Source of the DNA: Rickettsiaceae bacterium
GTDB lineage: Bacteria > Pseudomonadota > Alphaproteobacteria > Rickettsiales > Rickettsiaceae
DNA: 29,607 nucleotides
Direction: 5' to 3'
Assembly: GCA_017995275.1 (NCBI GenBank)
Contig: JAGOJE010000001.1
Span: 1 to 29,607, forward strand
Shown: positions 8,901 through 16,800 of the stretch, one piece after another
How positions within the stretch are numbered: position 1 is the first letter of the stretch
Layout of the letters: every line of letters starts with the position of its first letter
Notes under the pieces: model-generated
The model's database searches: none
What the model was told of the DNA's origin: nothing
The model's input: the letters and a program-made list of their open reading frames with translations, nothing else
Made by a program: the position numbers and the translations under genes

Positions 8901-9131
8901 AGGCCTAAACTCTACACTATCATTATTCCCCGGATATAAAGTAGATGGGGCTTCTGAGGCGGATGGACCTAATGAACTCTCTGATGGTTCTTTTTTTTTT
9001 ACAGAATCCGTTTTAACAATATCGGAAAAGTCAAACTCTTCATTTCCCGAATTGCTTATAGTAGGTTCAGATTTAACTATATCAGAAAAATCGAACTCTT
9101 CTTCTGTTTCTTTATTTTTATTCTGATCCAT
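2973..9131 (-). CDS. Giant polyvalent internal virion protein with TPRs and zincin-like metallopeptidase domain, 2052 aa
   Basis: Order of parts: two copies of EEFDFSDIVK at residues 11-20 and 31-40; a Lys/Pro-rich linker; about three TPRs at roughly 175-290 (NNKEALANYESII, GNNFMAIDALDRGI, DDVSALKDYETAY); a hydrophobic Gly/Ala stretch near 470-510; long charged helices; and a domain near 1080-1300 with ATGWERG.DG.W.YELPD, then HELEH (H1215, E1216, H1219) followed by VQDKEGFAKGG, and GEVQAR at 1270-1275. This last set matches the metallopeptidase-type domain described in phage polyvalent proteins (LPD23-like). Further on, NNMLSNPLSHARNIYQG and a glycine-rich hydrophobic segment (GSVAMGIGAMMAA) resemble other large phage ejection-type proteins. 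It is last in the virion operon, overlapping the 480-aa stop by 1 nt. In the T7 layout the equivalent position is gp16, injected with DNA. A cell-wall-degrading or host-protein-cleaving role is inferred. Confidence 0.75.
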   Translation of the reverse strand: MDQNKNKETEEEFDFSDIVKSEPTISNSGNEEFDFSDIVKTDSVKKKEPSESSLGPSASEAPSTLYPGNNDSVEFRPYKQKALRVIKKVPLPDNDAPENSVDKVVKEATPLFTSWANDPSLFDLAADKSRNDFYQKLLRERKVSVQEEGVIKDKLEDVFNNARQVMLVSKKLKENPADIDSRYSLAYHQNRMGNNKEALANYESIIANDKNYTNAYNGIAYVYGTSGNNFMAIDALDRGIENNPTDASLYLNRGTYKLRVKDDVSALKDYETAYKMAELSGDKNLMQEATLKRVQTWRNLERSQDKDIAQKYIDLLDNKDGQDDKTIDKEYFKEQADAETENYLKLAKENKKAAIEQEKHIRESILPKIQKGEPLTEQEQKMWESPSLASAELKGLERGLAIGEAMDELLKPLDYSAVVSHPIDSAKEYVGKAGETIKEGLSRTGNGFKDIAQGAERSLVDPKEGFSQVGLGFLKSAAGLLESAGGIIMNFTPQGILFQKGMQLSGVALGGEEIVNQLLTPMNSLFKPKGEAGKLGAEVIDNILQDFLVFASGRGIKYAKDLIKKIKDKKGLTQKDVSTIVEAGSMLDDEAVYDIAEKNGLEVNLNKVEEAGGISDGTGASSAELINQKAYSIKESLKSIRPDLKEIIDEVPTDKVISDMNDRGMPISKSAMAKYFDKVKIGEINVKELSIEEKKRFDELSSMDPDFMTDEQFKELEALKIKKEPARVESERSVFDEPANPPIENSALPKGNTQELSGGSLYKNSEIPVEKRKAIDDVYEKPTIDFANELIDSGLFNSAGQILDWRADLSLSTAEITKGLNDIKKGVNSVPARKIIEAAKDIQDKGEINTIIGRGGNTVRSGIPLDEYFKAVKEKPMPEELEAMDIEKANNIKDHTASVINNEGINKDNFDTFVKENDWLYTPEEINRIKTYLDETTERERAGDAQSQTTPLESEPVGAAEVKDEGQAIRERAKTAREELRTASNEWWNEQQKLGIIAGKKGAWESAKTDLRVLDATYKYAKAQIELGAYTVEKFIKDMYDEFKIVFTNKDAENIFNKIEGVNDKTENGAAAKLGIAKVMESTGVGSRKIFLATGWERGTDGSWNYELPDGDFKNIHNVVHLMLNPDGKDYNITDLFDAEDLYKAYPEIKNVNIKFIFDEKNKNEEAVYIKERASNKETIQINTAKFQTNFSKVGEGDILGRTNNLRGVRRLFTHELEHIVQDKEGFAKGGTPYNFDPELYKELAQKHGLLNKGLSEDQIKYELYRKLSGEVQARNAAYRLDLTNEEKANRPFSNTQEIGPAEQILSFADAGAYSQATSPESYNKLLDHTVNSIKEAIKDSDNKELEKNKVIDNIRNTRLYKQLSGEPDFNESTFLADIEEKIGGEKLTFENAKTKADEYIDDSKESKKRKFIQTVLGSDKTTEELKGATKELDQFYEGISNKESIAKADRDIKANITQAEKDVFEAKGLDANVAVKGIRLIKHHESLGNWEEAVKIVDHLTTMGKKAGQGIQAFTLWNKLSPETIVKMSDKMMNEVNKQDLPKEVKKTIFKKMSDIGKMPEGVDKTEATMGVLNYIADQIPPTFKEKFDAFRYNNMLSNPLSHARNIYQGLFNTFLTRPLDMFAGSVYDYTKHPDNPSAREYQLADAPKHIVSALTNIPNAWMAAKESFKKGYVADRILDVGEPKGMIEDFRRSKTLRKYSAPTRLMESEDVFISTMLGQAEKTRLMDKGMSEKEANNKAKSLSEKFLYRNRALLNKEEMDVFSKGLENGAEAINKWRSRKDWVGYGTSWFVPFVMTPMRATQFALEFSPLGFAGGKFSKQKIARATLGSVAMGIGAMMAATDKTTWSAPEDKKERALFYDSGRKPYSVRIGDTWVPMQYFGPFGLSMAIPAAYKHHFKDSKEALNNNALDALGKATYGMGKFILETTPLANVGGMFKVLDGEGDYTLMNQIGFSSKQLIPYQGLIGYINKWKDKKYRKANGFFESLEKDIPFLSDDLDVYKTSDNKDAERGFESVLLPYATGANEPSMENKMIKRRKVVQQKSVNNQSEK
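8991..9000 (-). repeat. A10 homopolymer in the coding strand near the giant protein's N-terminus
   Basis: Ten T on the plus strand read as AAA AAA AAA (Lys45-47) after GTA on the minus strand, in frame and about 130 nt into a 6.2-kb gene. Runs of this length can cause polymerase slippage; no alternative-frame product is evident. Confidence 0.8.
9012..9041 (-). repeat. Duplicated 10-residue motif EEFDFSDIVK, copy 2
   Basis: Encodes residues 31-40 of the giant protein. It is identical in protein to residues 11-20 (9072-9101) but differs at four third-codon positions (TTT/TTC, GAC/GAT, TCC/TCT, ATT/ATA), so the peptide rather than the DNA has been conserved. Confidence 0.9.
9072..9101 (-). repeat. 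Duplicated 10-residue motif EEFDFSDIVK, copy 1
   Basis: Encodes residues 11-20 of the giant protein. It is an acidic-aromatic short linear motif in a disordered-looking N-terminus, which suits a docking peptide for another virion protein. Confidence 0.9.
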
Positions 9132-10573
9132 TATTTGAACTTAGATAGTATTTGTTGTAACTCTTCTTTACTTGGCTCCCGTTTAAACTTGCTCTTGAAG
9201 GCGGATAATGCTTTCTTTTGCCTTTCACTATAGCCGTTATTTTGATTTTTGCTTTTAAATAAAGATTCGAGATTTCGACCAATAGTTCCTTCCAATTTCG
9301 TTTTGTTGAAATTGTCTTTTAAAGGGGCGAAGTCAAAATTAAATTTATTCGGGTCTTGTCTATACTGTTCTTCATACCATTTATTTTTATCAAACTCGCT
9401 CATATCTTCCCACCCTTCAGGCTTTACCATATTAGGATCGGGAACTGCAACCTCCATAAACAGTTCACCTGTTTTTTTATCTTTTAATAAGGCCCCTGTT
9501 GGCTTGCCATGAATAGAATAGTCATTCTGATTTTTATAAACATCAACCGGCATCATACCTCCGCCAACCCTGGTTATCGTCTTTTCCGTAAAATCCCTCG
9601 CTCCAAGTCCTATTATTTTTCTTTTGACATCCTGCTCATTATCTCCTACTATATACTTCTCCCTGGCTTTATCCATAGAAGATTTAGCGTTGCTTGATGG
9701 AAGGTTTGAAACTGTTTTATCAACAGAATTTTTATATGCTTCAAAAAAAATATTATCAAACTCATCAGCAGTAAAGCCTTGATCCATCGCTATTTCTTTA
9801 GCCCCAATATAGGCTTGGTTAGAATTTTTAAATGCCACCCATCCGGTTTGTATTGCTTCCGGAGAAGAAGTTAATGTTCGTACATCATGCCCGTTAACAT
9901 TCGCTGCTTTCAAAAGATCATCGGTAAGTTTTTTTGCAGACGACTGTAAAGCGGGTAAAAAATCTTTAGGGGTTACTTTGGCCGTAAGCAATCCTGTAGT
10001 ATATCCACCATCAATGGGAATTAGATCGGGGTCTAACCCTTTCTCTCTTACCATTTCTTCCTGTACTTTTCTTAGTTCAGCACTTTTACCGGACTTTATG
10101 GCATTTGCCCATTTTTCATTTACATTATATTTATCAGTCTTTGCCGCCATATTAGCATCCTCGATAATGCGCTTAGTATAAACTTTGTATTTACCGATAT
10201 TGGCGTTGACATTGTATAGTTTATTCATCAACTCAGAATCCGTTCTTGGATTATAAGAATCGTTTTCCCTCCATTTTTTTTGAGTATAGTCAACTAGCTC
10301 TGCCACATCTACTTTTATTTCATCGGCATAATCTCCCCATAAATCCTTGCTATCCACAAATACATTGTTCATCTTGTCATAGAACTCATCTTTCTTCTTT
10401 TCACGATTTAATCTTTCCTGCCTGATACGGCCGGCCTCTCTTTCCAGGTAAGCATCTTCCGACCTCATTGTTTGCAGCATTTCAGGCACATAATCCCTAT
10501 GCGTATCCTGCAACCCTATTGCCTGTCCTAATGATGGTCCTGTCATGTTTTTAAATAGTTTTATAGTCCCCAA
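9131..10573 (-). CDS. Putative internal virion (ejection) protein, 480 aa
   Basis: The sequence is almost wholly helical and charged with no membrane segment. Long amphipathic stretches (MRSEDAYLEREAGRIRQERL, then KKKDEFYDKMNNVF) are followed by a mixed middle part and a Lys-rich tail (SKFKREPSKEELQQILSKFK). I do not recognise a named family. It lies between a small Ala-rich protein and the giant 2052-aa protein. Its start overlaps the 222-aa stop by 13 nt and its stop overlaps the giant start by 1 nt (ATTATTTG context), so the three are probably co-translated. By order and relative size it corresponds to T7 gp15, a soluble internal core protein that extends the ejection conduit. That parallel is positional, not sequence-based. 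Confidence 0.65.
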   Translation of the reverse strand: MGTIKLFKNMTGPSLGQAIGLQDTHRDYVPEMLQTMRSEDAYLEREAGRIRQERLNREKKKDEFYDKMNNVFVDSKDLWGDYADEIKVDVAELVDYTQKKWRENDSYNPRTDSELMNKLYNVNANIGKYKVYTKRIIEDANMAAKTDKYNVNEKWANAIKSGKSAELRKVQEEMVREKGLDPDLIPIDGGYTTGLLTAKVTPKDFLPALQSSAKKLTDDLLKAANVNGHDVRTLTSSPEAIQTGWVAFKNSNQAYIGAKEIAMDQGFTADEFDNIFFEAYKNSVDKTVSNLPSSNAKSSMDKAREKYIVGDNEQDVKRKIIGLGARDFTEKTITRVGGGMMPVDVYKNQNDYSIHGKPTGALLKDKKTGELFMEVAVPDPNMVKPEGWEDMSEFDKNKWYEEQYRQDPNKFNFDFAPLKDNFNKTKLEGTIGRNLESLFKSKNQNNGYSERQKKALSAFKSKFKREPSKEELQQILSKFK

Positions 10574-11229
10574 TTACTAATGTCATTGCTATACTTAGAA
10601 GGATTCAATGGATCCTCTCCAATAATATTGCTACCTTCTATCTGGTTGCTTTGGTTCCTTGAACCGCTAAAAGCAGCTTGCATACCTAAAGCACCTAATC
10701 CACCAATAGCATTATTAATATTTGTTTGTTGCTGGCGCAACGCATTTCCATAAGCGTTTTCAAGTTGAAATCTCCTTTGTATCCTAACTTCATCATTCAT
10801 CCTTTTAATGTCTTGCAACCTGCCTGCTATCTGATCGGCGTACTGTATCTTTTCTTGTTTAAGTCTGGCACCTTGTGCTGCCAATTGATTAATAGCACCG
10901 ATACTGTCTGAATTATCCATAGCATTGATAACGCCGGCTATCTGCCCTCCTCCAACATCTTTAGCAGCCTGCAATCTTGTATTCTGAGTTCTTGATAAAT
11001 CCTGACTAAATGCTGCTTTTTCCTCTCCTGAAAAACCAAAGCCGGCATTGCCTTCTGCTCTTGCATAAGCATTTCTTAGCTCAGGGGATATACCAAACTC
11101 AGGCATGGGTTGAGAATTAAGTTCTGCCAAAGCCTTCTTCGCTTTATTCTTTTCTGCTATGCTATTTCCGATTTGGTAAAGCTGAGCGGCGGCAGATATT
11201 CCTAGTCCTATGGGTACTAATGGTGGCAT
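10561..11229 (-). CDS. Putative small internal virion protein, Ala/Gly-rich, 222 aa
   Basis: The N-terminus has a short hydrophobic helix (LVPIGLGISAAAQLY), followed by Lys/Ala-rich helix (EKNKAKKALAEL), a PEF..SPELRNAYARAEG segment, and a second Gly/Ala-rich stretch near the C-terminus (IGGLGALGMQAAF). The composition suits a protein that inserts into or crosses a membrane during genome ejection, as T7 gp14 does. It overlaps the 480-aa gene by 13 nt, and a 63-nt gap separates it from the 224-aa connector candidate. Gln-rich helices near residues 110-175 may form a coiled coil. Family assignment is by layout; an alternative is a small structural adaptor. Confidence 0.6.
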   Translation of the reverse strand: MPPLVPIGLGISAAAQLYQIGNSIAEKNKAKKALAELNSQPMPEFGISPELRNAYARAEGNAGFGFSGEEKAAFSQDLSRTQNTRLQAAKDVGGGQIAGVINAMDNSDSIGAINQLAAQGARLKQEKIQYADQIAGRLQDIKRMNDEVRIQRRFQLENAYGNALRQQQTNINNAIGGLGALGMQAAFSGSRNQSNQIEGSNIIGEDPLNPSKYSNDISNWGL

Positions 11230-11292
11230 ATTAATATGTATAAGTTTTATTTATAAACAAAATCGTTCTATATGTAAATGTGCTATAGTACA

Positions 11293-11967
11293 TTATATCA
11301 AAGTATTTCTTGAAACAATTAATCCGTTCATAAGCGCTGCTATCTCATGCCTGTTTTGCATAAAATCATTCAATACATCTTCTCCTATAATTTTACCTCT
11401 TTGCTCTACCCATGTTTTATTCCACATTTCTGTTTGAAAGTTTGTATACTCTTCTTTAAACATCATGGAAAATTGATAGCAGGCATAGTTCATCAAGGCC
11501 CTCTCATATCTTTTATAAATGAGTGTTCTTCCAAACTCGTCTACATTAAGCCCTATATAAGCTATATCAGCCTTTGTAAAAGTCACATCTGAGTTAAAAT
11601 GAATAAACCCTTTATTTATCTGAAAGCCTTCTCTGTAATCAATGCAGCCGGTTGTGCCGCAATTATTTTTATGTAAATATTTTACATCGGCATAAACCAT
11701 GTCATATACATTAGTAGTTGTATCCGAGCATATCGGCCTCAATCCTAATATCCTTACAAAACCTTTTGGAAGTGCAGCTACGTGATCGCATACATCAATA
11801 CAACATTGCTTCTTAACCAATTGAGATGAACAATCTAAATGATCTAATGCCTCAGATATAAATACTTCAAGCGTATCATCATGCTCTGTGGTAGTAGCTA
11901 TCCGCAATTGCATTTTAGCACGTGCAATTACTTCGTCAATCAATATTTCTTCATACCTTCCTGTCAT
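11293..11967 (-). CDS. Putative head-tail connector or ring protein, 224 aa
   Basis: It starts with a helical segment (EEILIDEVIARAKMQL, then DTLEVFISEALDHL), continues into a beta part around LPKGFVRILGLRPIC, then YREGFQINKGFIHF, and ends with helices (KRYERALMNYACYQFSMMFKEEY). Helical N-terminus, LPxGF-type beta segment and long C-terminal helix are typical of gp6/gp4-like connector subunits that stack under the portal. Several cysteines are present (a CC pair near residue 55, CGTTGC near 105). It overlaps the 216-aa gene by 4 nt. Position between the tail/stabilisation proteins and the internal proteins fits a ring of the short tail. The exact ring is not assignable. Confidence 0.55.
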   Translation of the reverse strand: MTGRYEEILIDEVIARAKMQLRIATTTEHDDTLEVFISEALDHLDCSSQLVKKQCCIDVCDHVAALPKGFVRILGLRPICSDTTTNVYDMVYADVKYLHKNNCGTTGCIDYREGFQINKGFIHFNSDVTFTKADIAYIGLNVDEFGRTLIYKRYERALMNYACYQFSMMFKEEYTNFQTEMWNKTWVEQRGKIIGEDVLNDFMQNRHEIAALMNGLIVSRNTLI

Positions 11968-12614
11968 TGTGCATATATTTCATTGTCCTTATTATCTTGT
12001 TTTTTATCAGCCGGCCTGGCTACTTCGTTCATAAGAATGCCTGACACCTGTTGTTTTACAAGGGCTAAAGAATTTCCATCTATAGGATATATATCTACAT
12101 CAATATTATAAGTAGGCAATAAACTTGGCTTTGAAAAAATAGCATCTACCCTCATTGATTTAATATTCTTATCTCCATATAACTCTAATAATCCATCGGA
12201 ATATAGGCATCTGACAACCCCTCCCGTAGACACGTCTTTTTGTTTACTAATTCTGTGTTTATTTCTGTTAGACAATTCAGCCCTTGATGCTGCTTTTCTG
12301 TAAGCACAATTACCTTTTATGTGCCCGGCATACATCAATCCATCTGTTTTATTATCAAGCGAAATAGTAGAGGGAATAGAAAATTTTACACAACAATCCT
12401 CGTCCTGCAACTCTTGTTGAAAGTCCGGGAAATACTGCTGGGTCCATACGGATTGAATTCTCCTTTCTTTTGAGAAAATGGCTTTTAAAACCACTTCTCT
12501 TGCCTCATGAATAAGTTGATATATATGTTCATTGGATAGCTTAGAATCGGATATAGATACGCCTCCCTGAACCATCTTCCTTATTGCATCTGCTATTTTA
12601 GGTAGTGTTTCCAA
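11964..12614 (-). CDS. Putative structural adaptor protein, 216 aa (TTG start)
   Basis: The N-terminus LPKIADAIRKMVQGG followed by SNEHIYQLIHEAREVVLKAIF resembles a recurrent Bacteroidota-phage structural protein in which a short helix and a [KR]GG turn precede a helical arm. The rest is beta-rich with CC (QDEDCCVKF) and GLLELYGDKNIKSMRV, ending in a Lys/Asp-rich tail. The likely start is TTG at 12612-12614, since no ATG occurs in frame before the upstream TAA; the next ATG (Met14, preceded by AAGGAAG) would cut into the conserved-looking first helix. A 57-nt AT-rich gap precedes it and may hold an internal promoter. Its stop overlaps the 224-aa start by 4 nt. Confidence 0.55.
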   Translation of the reverse strand: METLPKIADAIRKMVQGGVSISDSKLSNEHIYQLIHEAREVVLKAIFSKERRIQSVWTQQYFPDFQQELQDEDCCVKFSIPSTISLDNKTDGLMYAGHIKGNCAYRKAASRAELSNRNKHRISKQKDVSTGGVVRCLYSDGLLELYGDKNIKSMRVDAIFSKPSLLPTYNIDVDIYPIDGNSLALVKQQVSGILMNEVARPADKKQDNKDNEIYAQ

Positions 12615-12630
12615 AATTTCAATGTATATA

Positions 12631-12638
12631 CAAAATTA
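12631..12638 (-). promoter_or_regulatory. Possible internal -7 box before the 216-aa gene
   Basis: On the minus strand TAATTTTG fits TAnnTTTG and lies 16 nt before the TTG start at 12614. It sits inside an AT-only dyad (ATTAAT GTTT ATTAAT, 12635-12650). The gap is one of the few longer ones in the virion operon. With no supporting -33 box this is weak. Confidence 0.25.
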
Positions 12639-12671
12639 ATGTTTATTAATCAAATTATACAATAAAGTATA

Positions 12672-13808
12672 TCAATCTTTTTTATTCTTTTCTTCATGTC
12701 CTTCACTCACCTGCATGGAATCAAACTCCCTTGTCTCTTCAAAAAATAATGTGGCAGCTCGGTTCAGTATAACGTAAATAAAGTTCATAGAGTATTTTGT
12801 CTCAAGATCGATGGTTGTATTGGTGGGGTCTATATAGGTTATGTCATTGCTGATATAATCTATTTTAGCCTCCATGCATATCTGGTCGGAAGGCATTGTT
12901 TTTATAAAATACTCTCCCCTTTCAAACTTGGGTTCATGAATGCTTGGTTTGTCATAAGGAGAAACTTTGGCATTAGAGAAATAAGGAGTAGTCGCTTTAT
13001 AAACCGCCCTCAAAGCAATACCACCTCCTGCATATTTGCCATTACTTACAACCCCATTTAGCAGATTGACATCATGATACAATTCATATTTTGTCACTCC
13101 TATTTTTTTAACATAAAATTCACCGTTCGCATTCGGCAGTCCCATTATGCCAATATTTCTTATAATATCTCCTGTCTTTATATTATTGTTTCTTGAGCTA
13201 AGCGTTATAACAATAGGCTGAGCATCGCTTGCATCCACTATTTTTGCTCCTTGTATAACCTCATAATATTTCAATTGAATAGCCAGAAGGTGCAGGTAGT
13301 CTTCTATCATTTTAGGATTAGAAAATCCGTTGCTATACATAGTGGTTCCGCTATGTTTTACTATGGCCCCTGTATTCGCTGTATGGATTAGCCCTGTTGA
13401 ATTGTGCGCTATCGTGAACTGCTTATCTCCCGTTACTGTTACGGTATAACTTATATTATTAATAGCCGACATTGTCCCTGCTACTTTATCAATATATATA
13501 AAATCCCCTGTAATAAGATTATTGGTCGTCTTTGTATTAACAATAGTAGGGTTGCCGGGAACTATAGTGGTTATTGAAATAGGGGCATGACAAATAGCAT
13601 TATTATTTACGTAAAATGTTTTGTTTGTTTTTATAAGAGAATCAATGTTGTCATAACTATGCTGAGCACTCAGATTCTTATATATATCTTCTATAGACAG
13701 TATAAGAGCCTTTTTAAAAAGCTCCTTTTGCTCTGCATCTGTGTAGTATTGAGAGAAAGATTTATTTATCTGTCTTTCAAACTCAAGTTTTAATTCGGCA
13801 CCGGTCAT
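12672..13808 (-). CDS. Structural protein with two E1-FCCH-like beta domains, 378 aa
   Basis: The first 60 residues are helical (LKLEFERQINKSFSQYYTD). Residues about 85-152 show the pattern seen in E1-FCCH-like beta repeats: NLITGDFIYIDKVAGT, then INN.SYTVTV, then FTIAHN. A more diverged second copy at about 198-266 has NIKTGDIIRNIGIMG, ANGEFYVKKI and YELYHD. A helical segment between them (PKMIEDYLHLLAIQLKYYEV) suggests a helical core with two inserted beta domains. The gene lies 2 nt after the stop of the giant tail protein. It is probably a tail or connector component, with the inserts decorating the particle surface. A phage virion role is likely, the precise role unknown. Confidence 0.6.
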   Translation of the reverse strand: MTGAELKLEFERQINKSFSQYYTDAEQKELFKKALILSIEDIYKNLSAQHSYDNIDSLIKTNKTFYVNNNAICHAPISITTIVPGNPTIVNTKTTNNLITGDFIYIDKVAGTMSAINNISYTVTVTGDKQFTIAHNSTGLIHTANTGAIVKHSGTTMYSNGFSNPKMIEDYLHLLAIQLKYYEVIQGAKIVDASDAQPIVITLSSRNNNIKTGDIIRNIGIMGLPNANGEFYVKKIGVTKYELYHDVNLLNGVVSNGKYAGGGIALRAVYKATTPYFSNAKVSPYDKPSIHEPKFERGEYFIKTMPSDQICMEAKIDYISNDITYIDPTNTTIDLETKYSMNFIYVILNRAATLFFEETREFDSMQVSEGHEEKNKKD

Positions 13809-13810
13809 TT

Positions 13811-16800
13811 TTATTTATTTATTAATCGTGATGATCCACTATATTTTACTATGATATTTACAAGTCTTTGATAAACCCCTACTTCAAAAAGCATCTTCAC
13901 CTTCATCCACCTTCCCTTTAATCTGGAAGTCCTCATATTATTTTTACTAAGGATATTAGAAGATGAAAAGGTTGAATTATTTTTTATGGCAGATTCAAAA
14001 TAATCTTCCACACTCCTCATTTCATTACTGTCTAAATAGCTTTCTTCCGTCTGCGTTTTAAACAACAACTTCAGTGGTATGATGTCCGAGAGCACACGAA
14101 GGGCTTCAAACCAAACGGTGCCTTCCTGTACATTATTAACAACTCCTTCTATATGCCCCCTTTCTGTTTGTGAGATGCCTGAGTTTTCATACCATGTAAG
14201 CTCTGTTCCTATCCTTTCTTCATATACATATGATACAGGATTAATGGGTCTTGGAGTTAAGTAAGTGTTTTGCCATTTCAAATAAATATTTGGTTTAGGC
14301 GTTAAAAAGCAGGTAAAACCTTTTTTAGCTTCGCTGTAAACAATAGAATAATAGTTAGCCGCCTTTCCATCACTTGCTTTCTTCCAGAAATTATAACATA
14401 TATCGGGCTGTCTGTCAAAGTTGCCGGCAGTCACAAGCGATTCATAAGCATCCCCTATCTCTTGAAAAGGATCCGCACTTACCTGTTCTATAGATAAAAT
14501 AACGGCAGACTGCCCACTCGTTCCTCCGGTTATGGTTTCTCCTACTACAAACGTTCCTGTTATGGTTCCCCCTATTGCTAATGTTTCCACATCATTAGTA
14601 GACTGCATGGTCCCTGTAGCGCCACTCGTTCCGCCCGTCACTGTTTCATTTAAAGTAAATAAACCTGTAGCAGAAGAAAATTTTACTATCAAATAATTTC
14701 CTTTCTTATAAAATACTACAGTGCCTTCCGGATAACCAATGGAGAAAGCAAAAGTAGATGTAAGCTCATTTTTTGCTTTTATGGTCCATATAGCCTCCCC
14801 CTTTCTGTCATACCAAACTCCGCATATACCTCTTCCATTCACAGGATTATCTTTATCTTTTACCCATGTAAGATTATTTGCAAAAAAAGATTTCATGCCT
14901 CGTATATCCGATAGCGTAGCGGTTCCATCGGCGGCAAGTCTTAGGCTTTTTCTGTTAATACTGTCTATCCAATAGGCTGTATCATTCCCTCCTTCACTTT
15001 TCCCTATGATAACACTCCACTTATGTGAGCATCCGTAATTAGTTATGGTAACACCATCTCTGCTCATTACGCTTCCATCACCAACAAGAATATCTGAATT
15101 AGAAGTTTTTAGCGTACCTCTTGTATTGAAATATTGTCTTTGATTTTTTTTAGGCTGTAATGTTAAAAGTTCACCATTGAAAGGAATATGGTTTGTTATT
15201 TGACCATCTGATAAATCCAGATCATGCCTGCTTAATGGTAAAAATGTCCTCCATCCATCCTGGCTGCTTCCTGCATTCTTTATCTCCGAATAGATAATCG
15301 TGGCCGGAAGACTTGAATTGTTGTCAATGTTGGGGTCAAAAGCTATGTCTGTCTTAACTTGGTTACGTATGGTATACCCTGAGTTATAATCTCCGTCCAA
15401 ATCCCCACTGGTCTGTAGCCAATCCGCCTTGCTGCATTCGGGATATATAAGAGTTTGAGATGAGCGTTTATTCCTCATCTGATAGTTTAACCTCGTTTGA
15501 CAATAGAAGGCAATTCCTCCTCCAAATCCACTTATCCCTTGCGATCCATCTGCTGGTTCCCTATGGTTGTAATAGAATAATTCTGTAAAAGTATCTCCGC
15601 CAAAAACATTTGATTCCTGGTATCTAGGAGACGAAATTGCTATGCTGCTGAAATGGCCAGTACTTACATATTTCGTTGTCTCCTTGTTCCCATACTTATT
15701 TGTCAGCGGTCTGTAATATTGTGTATAGTAACCACCATAATCACTATAAATACTTTCGTTATTAAAAGAAGAGTTGGATCTTATTACAAGTGATTTCCTT
15801 GTATAGGTTTTGTTATTAATTATAGTAGACTGCCTTACTAATATTATTACTTTATAAAAAGTTATTCCTGAAAAGAGATGTAAACTGCCCGGGCCCATCA
15901 ATAAACAATCTGCAACCGGTACTAATGCTGGAGGCGATGCTTGCGTTTTAATGGTTGTTCCACTGTAGCATCTCATATTGGCTTGAATCTCCCCTGCTGT
16001 TTTTAGAATATTATTAGTTGTAGAATAGGTATATGGATTTCCATAATTATATATATAATCTCCACTAGAATAAGATATGTTTACGCCTCCATAAAGAATC
16101 TCCGGACTGTATAACGATATAAAGTTCCTGTTAGCGGCCCAGGCGTTTCCTGGATAAGTAGGGTTATTACCTGCGGAGCTTCCATTAACATTACTTCTTC
16201 CTGATACAAAAGGGTACTCCCCAATATCGGTAGAAACGGTTCCGCCTATATACCCTAAAATATTATCACTTGGGGCACTGGTTCCCGTTTGTCCTACAAA
16301 ATCTGTTCCCCAAACTGAAGCTATGCTTAATCCACAGGCAAGTATTTCAGGAACACATTCTGCTCTTTTAAAGCGTATAGCATCATACAAATCACGTATT
16401 TTAAATCCATCAATGATATAATCATTATCCCACTGAAATGCAATGGTGGTAGAATAAACGCCTTCTATGTATCCTGCCATAGAAAGAGAAGTAAGATCAA
16501 ACGAGGGCAATCCGGACAATCTTCTCCCGTCCGCAGTAGTAGCATTGCAATTAAAAGTTATATCATCTACCCAAAAACTTTTAGTCCATAAGCCTGTAAG
16601 CCTATCCCTTAGCTCACATGAAAATCGATAAGTCTCATTATCCATATACCCTACCTTTGCATTTACAATATGTGGATCTTGGTATTCTCCGTATTTTAAT
16701 GAGCCATCTACAGCATCCACCGTAGCTGGTATTGGGTATTTTTCGAGGCTGTGTTTTATAGAAGCAGCAAAGGCGGACAAATCCCTTTCCTGCAACAAGG

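Noticed and set aside
11230..11292. Promoter with TTTGATATAAT before the 222-aa gene
   Set aside because: The best-looking box is the coding end of the 224-aa gene (Leu-Ile-stop), and no TAnnTTTG box is properly placed in the gap.
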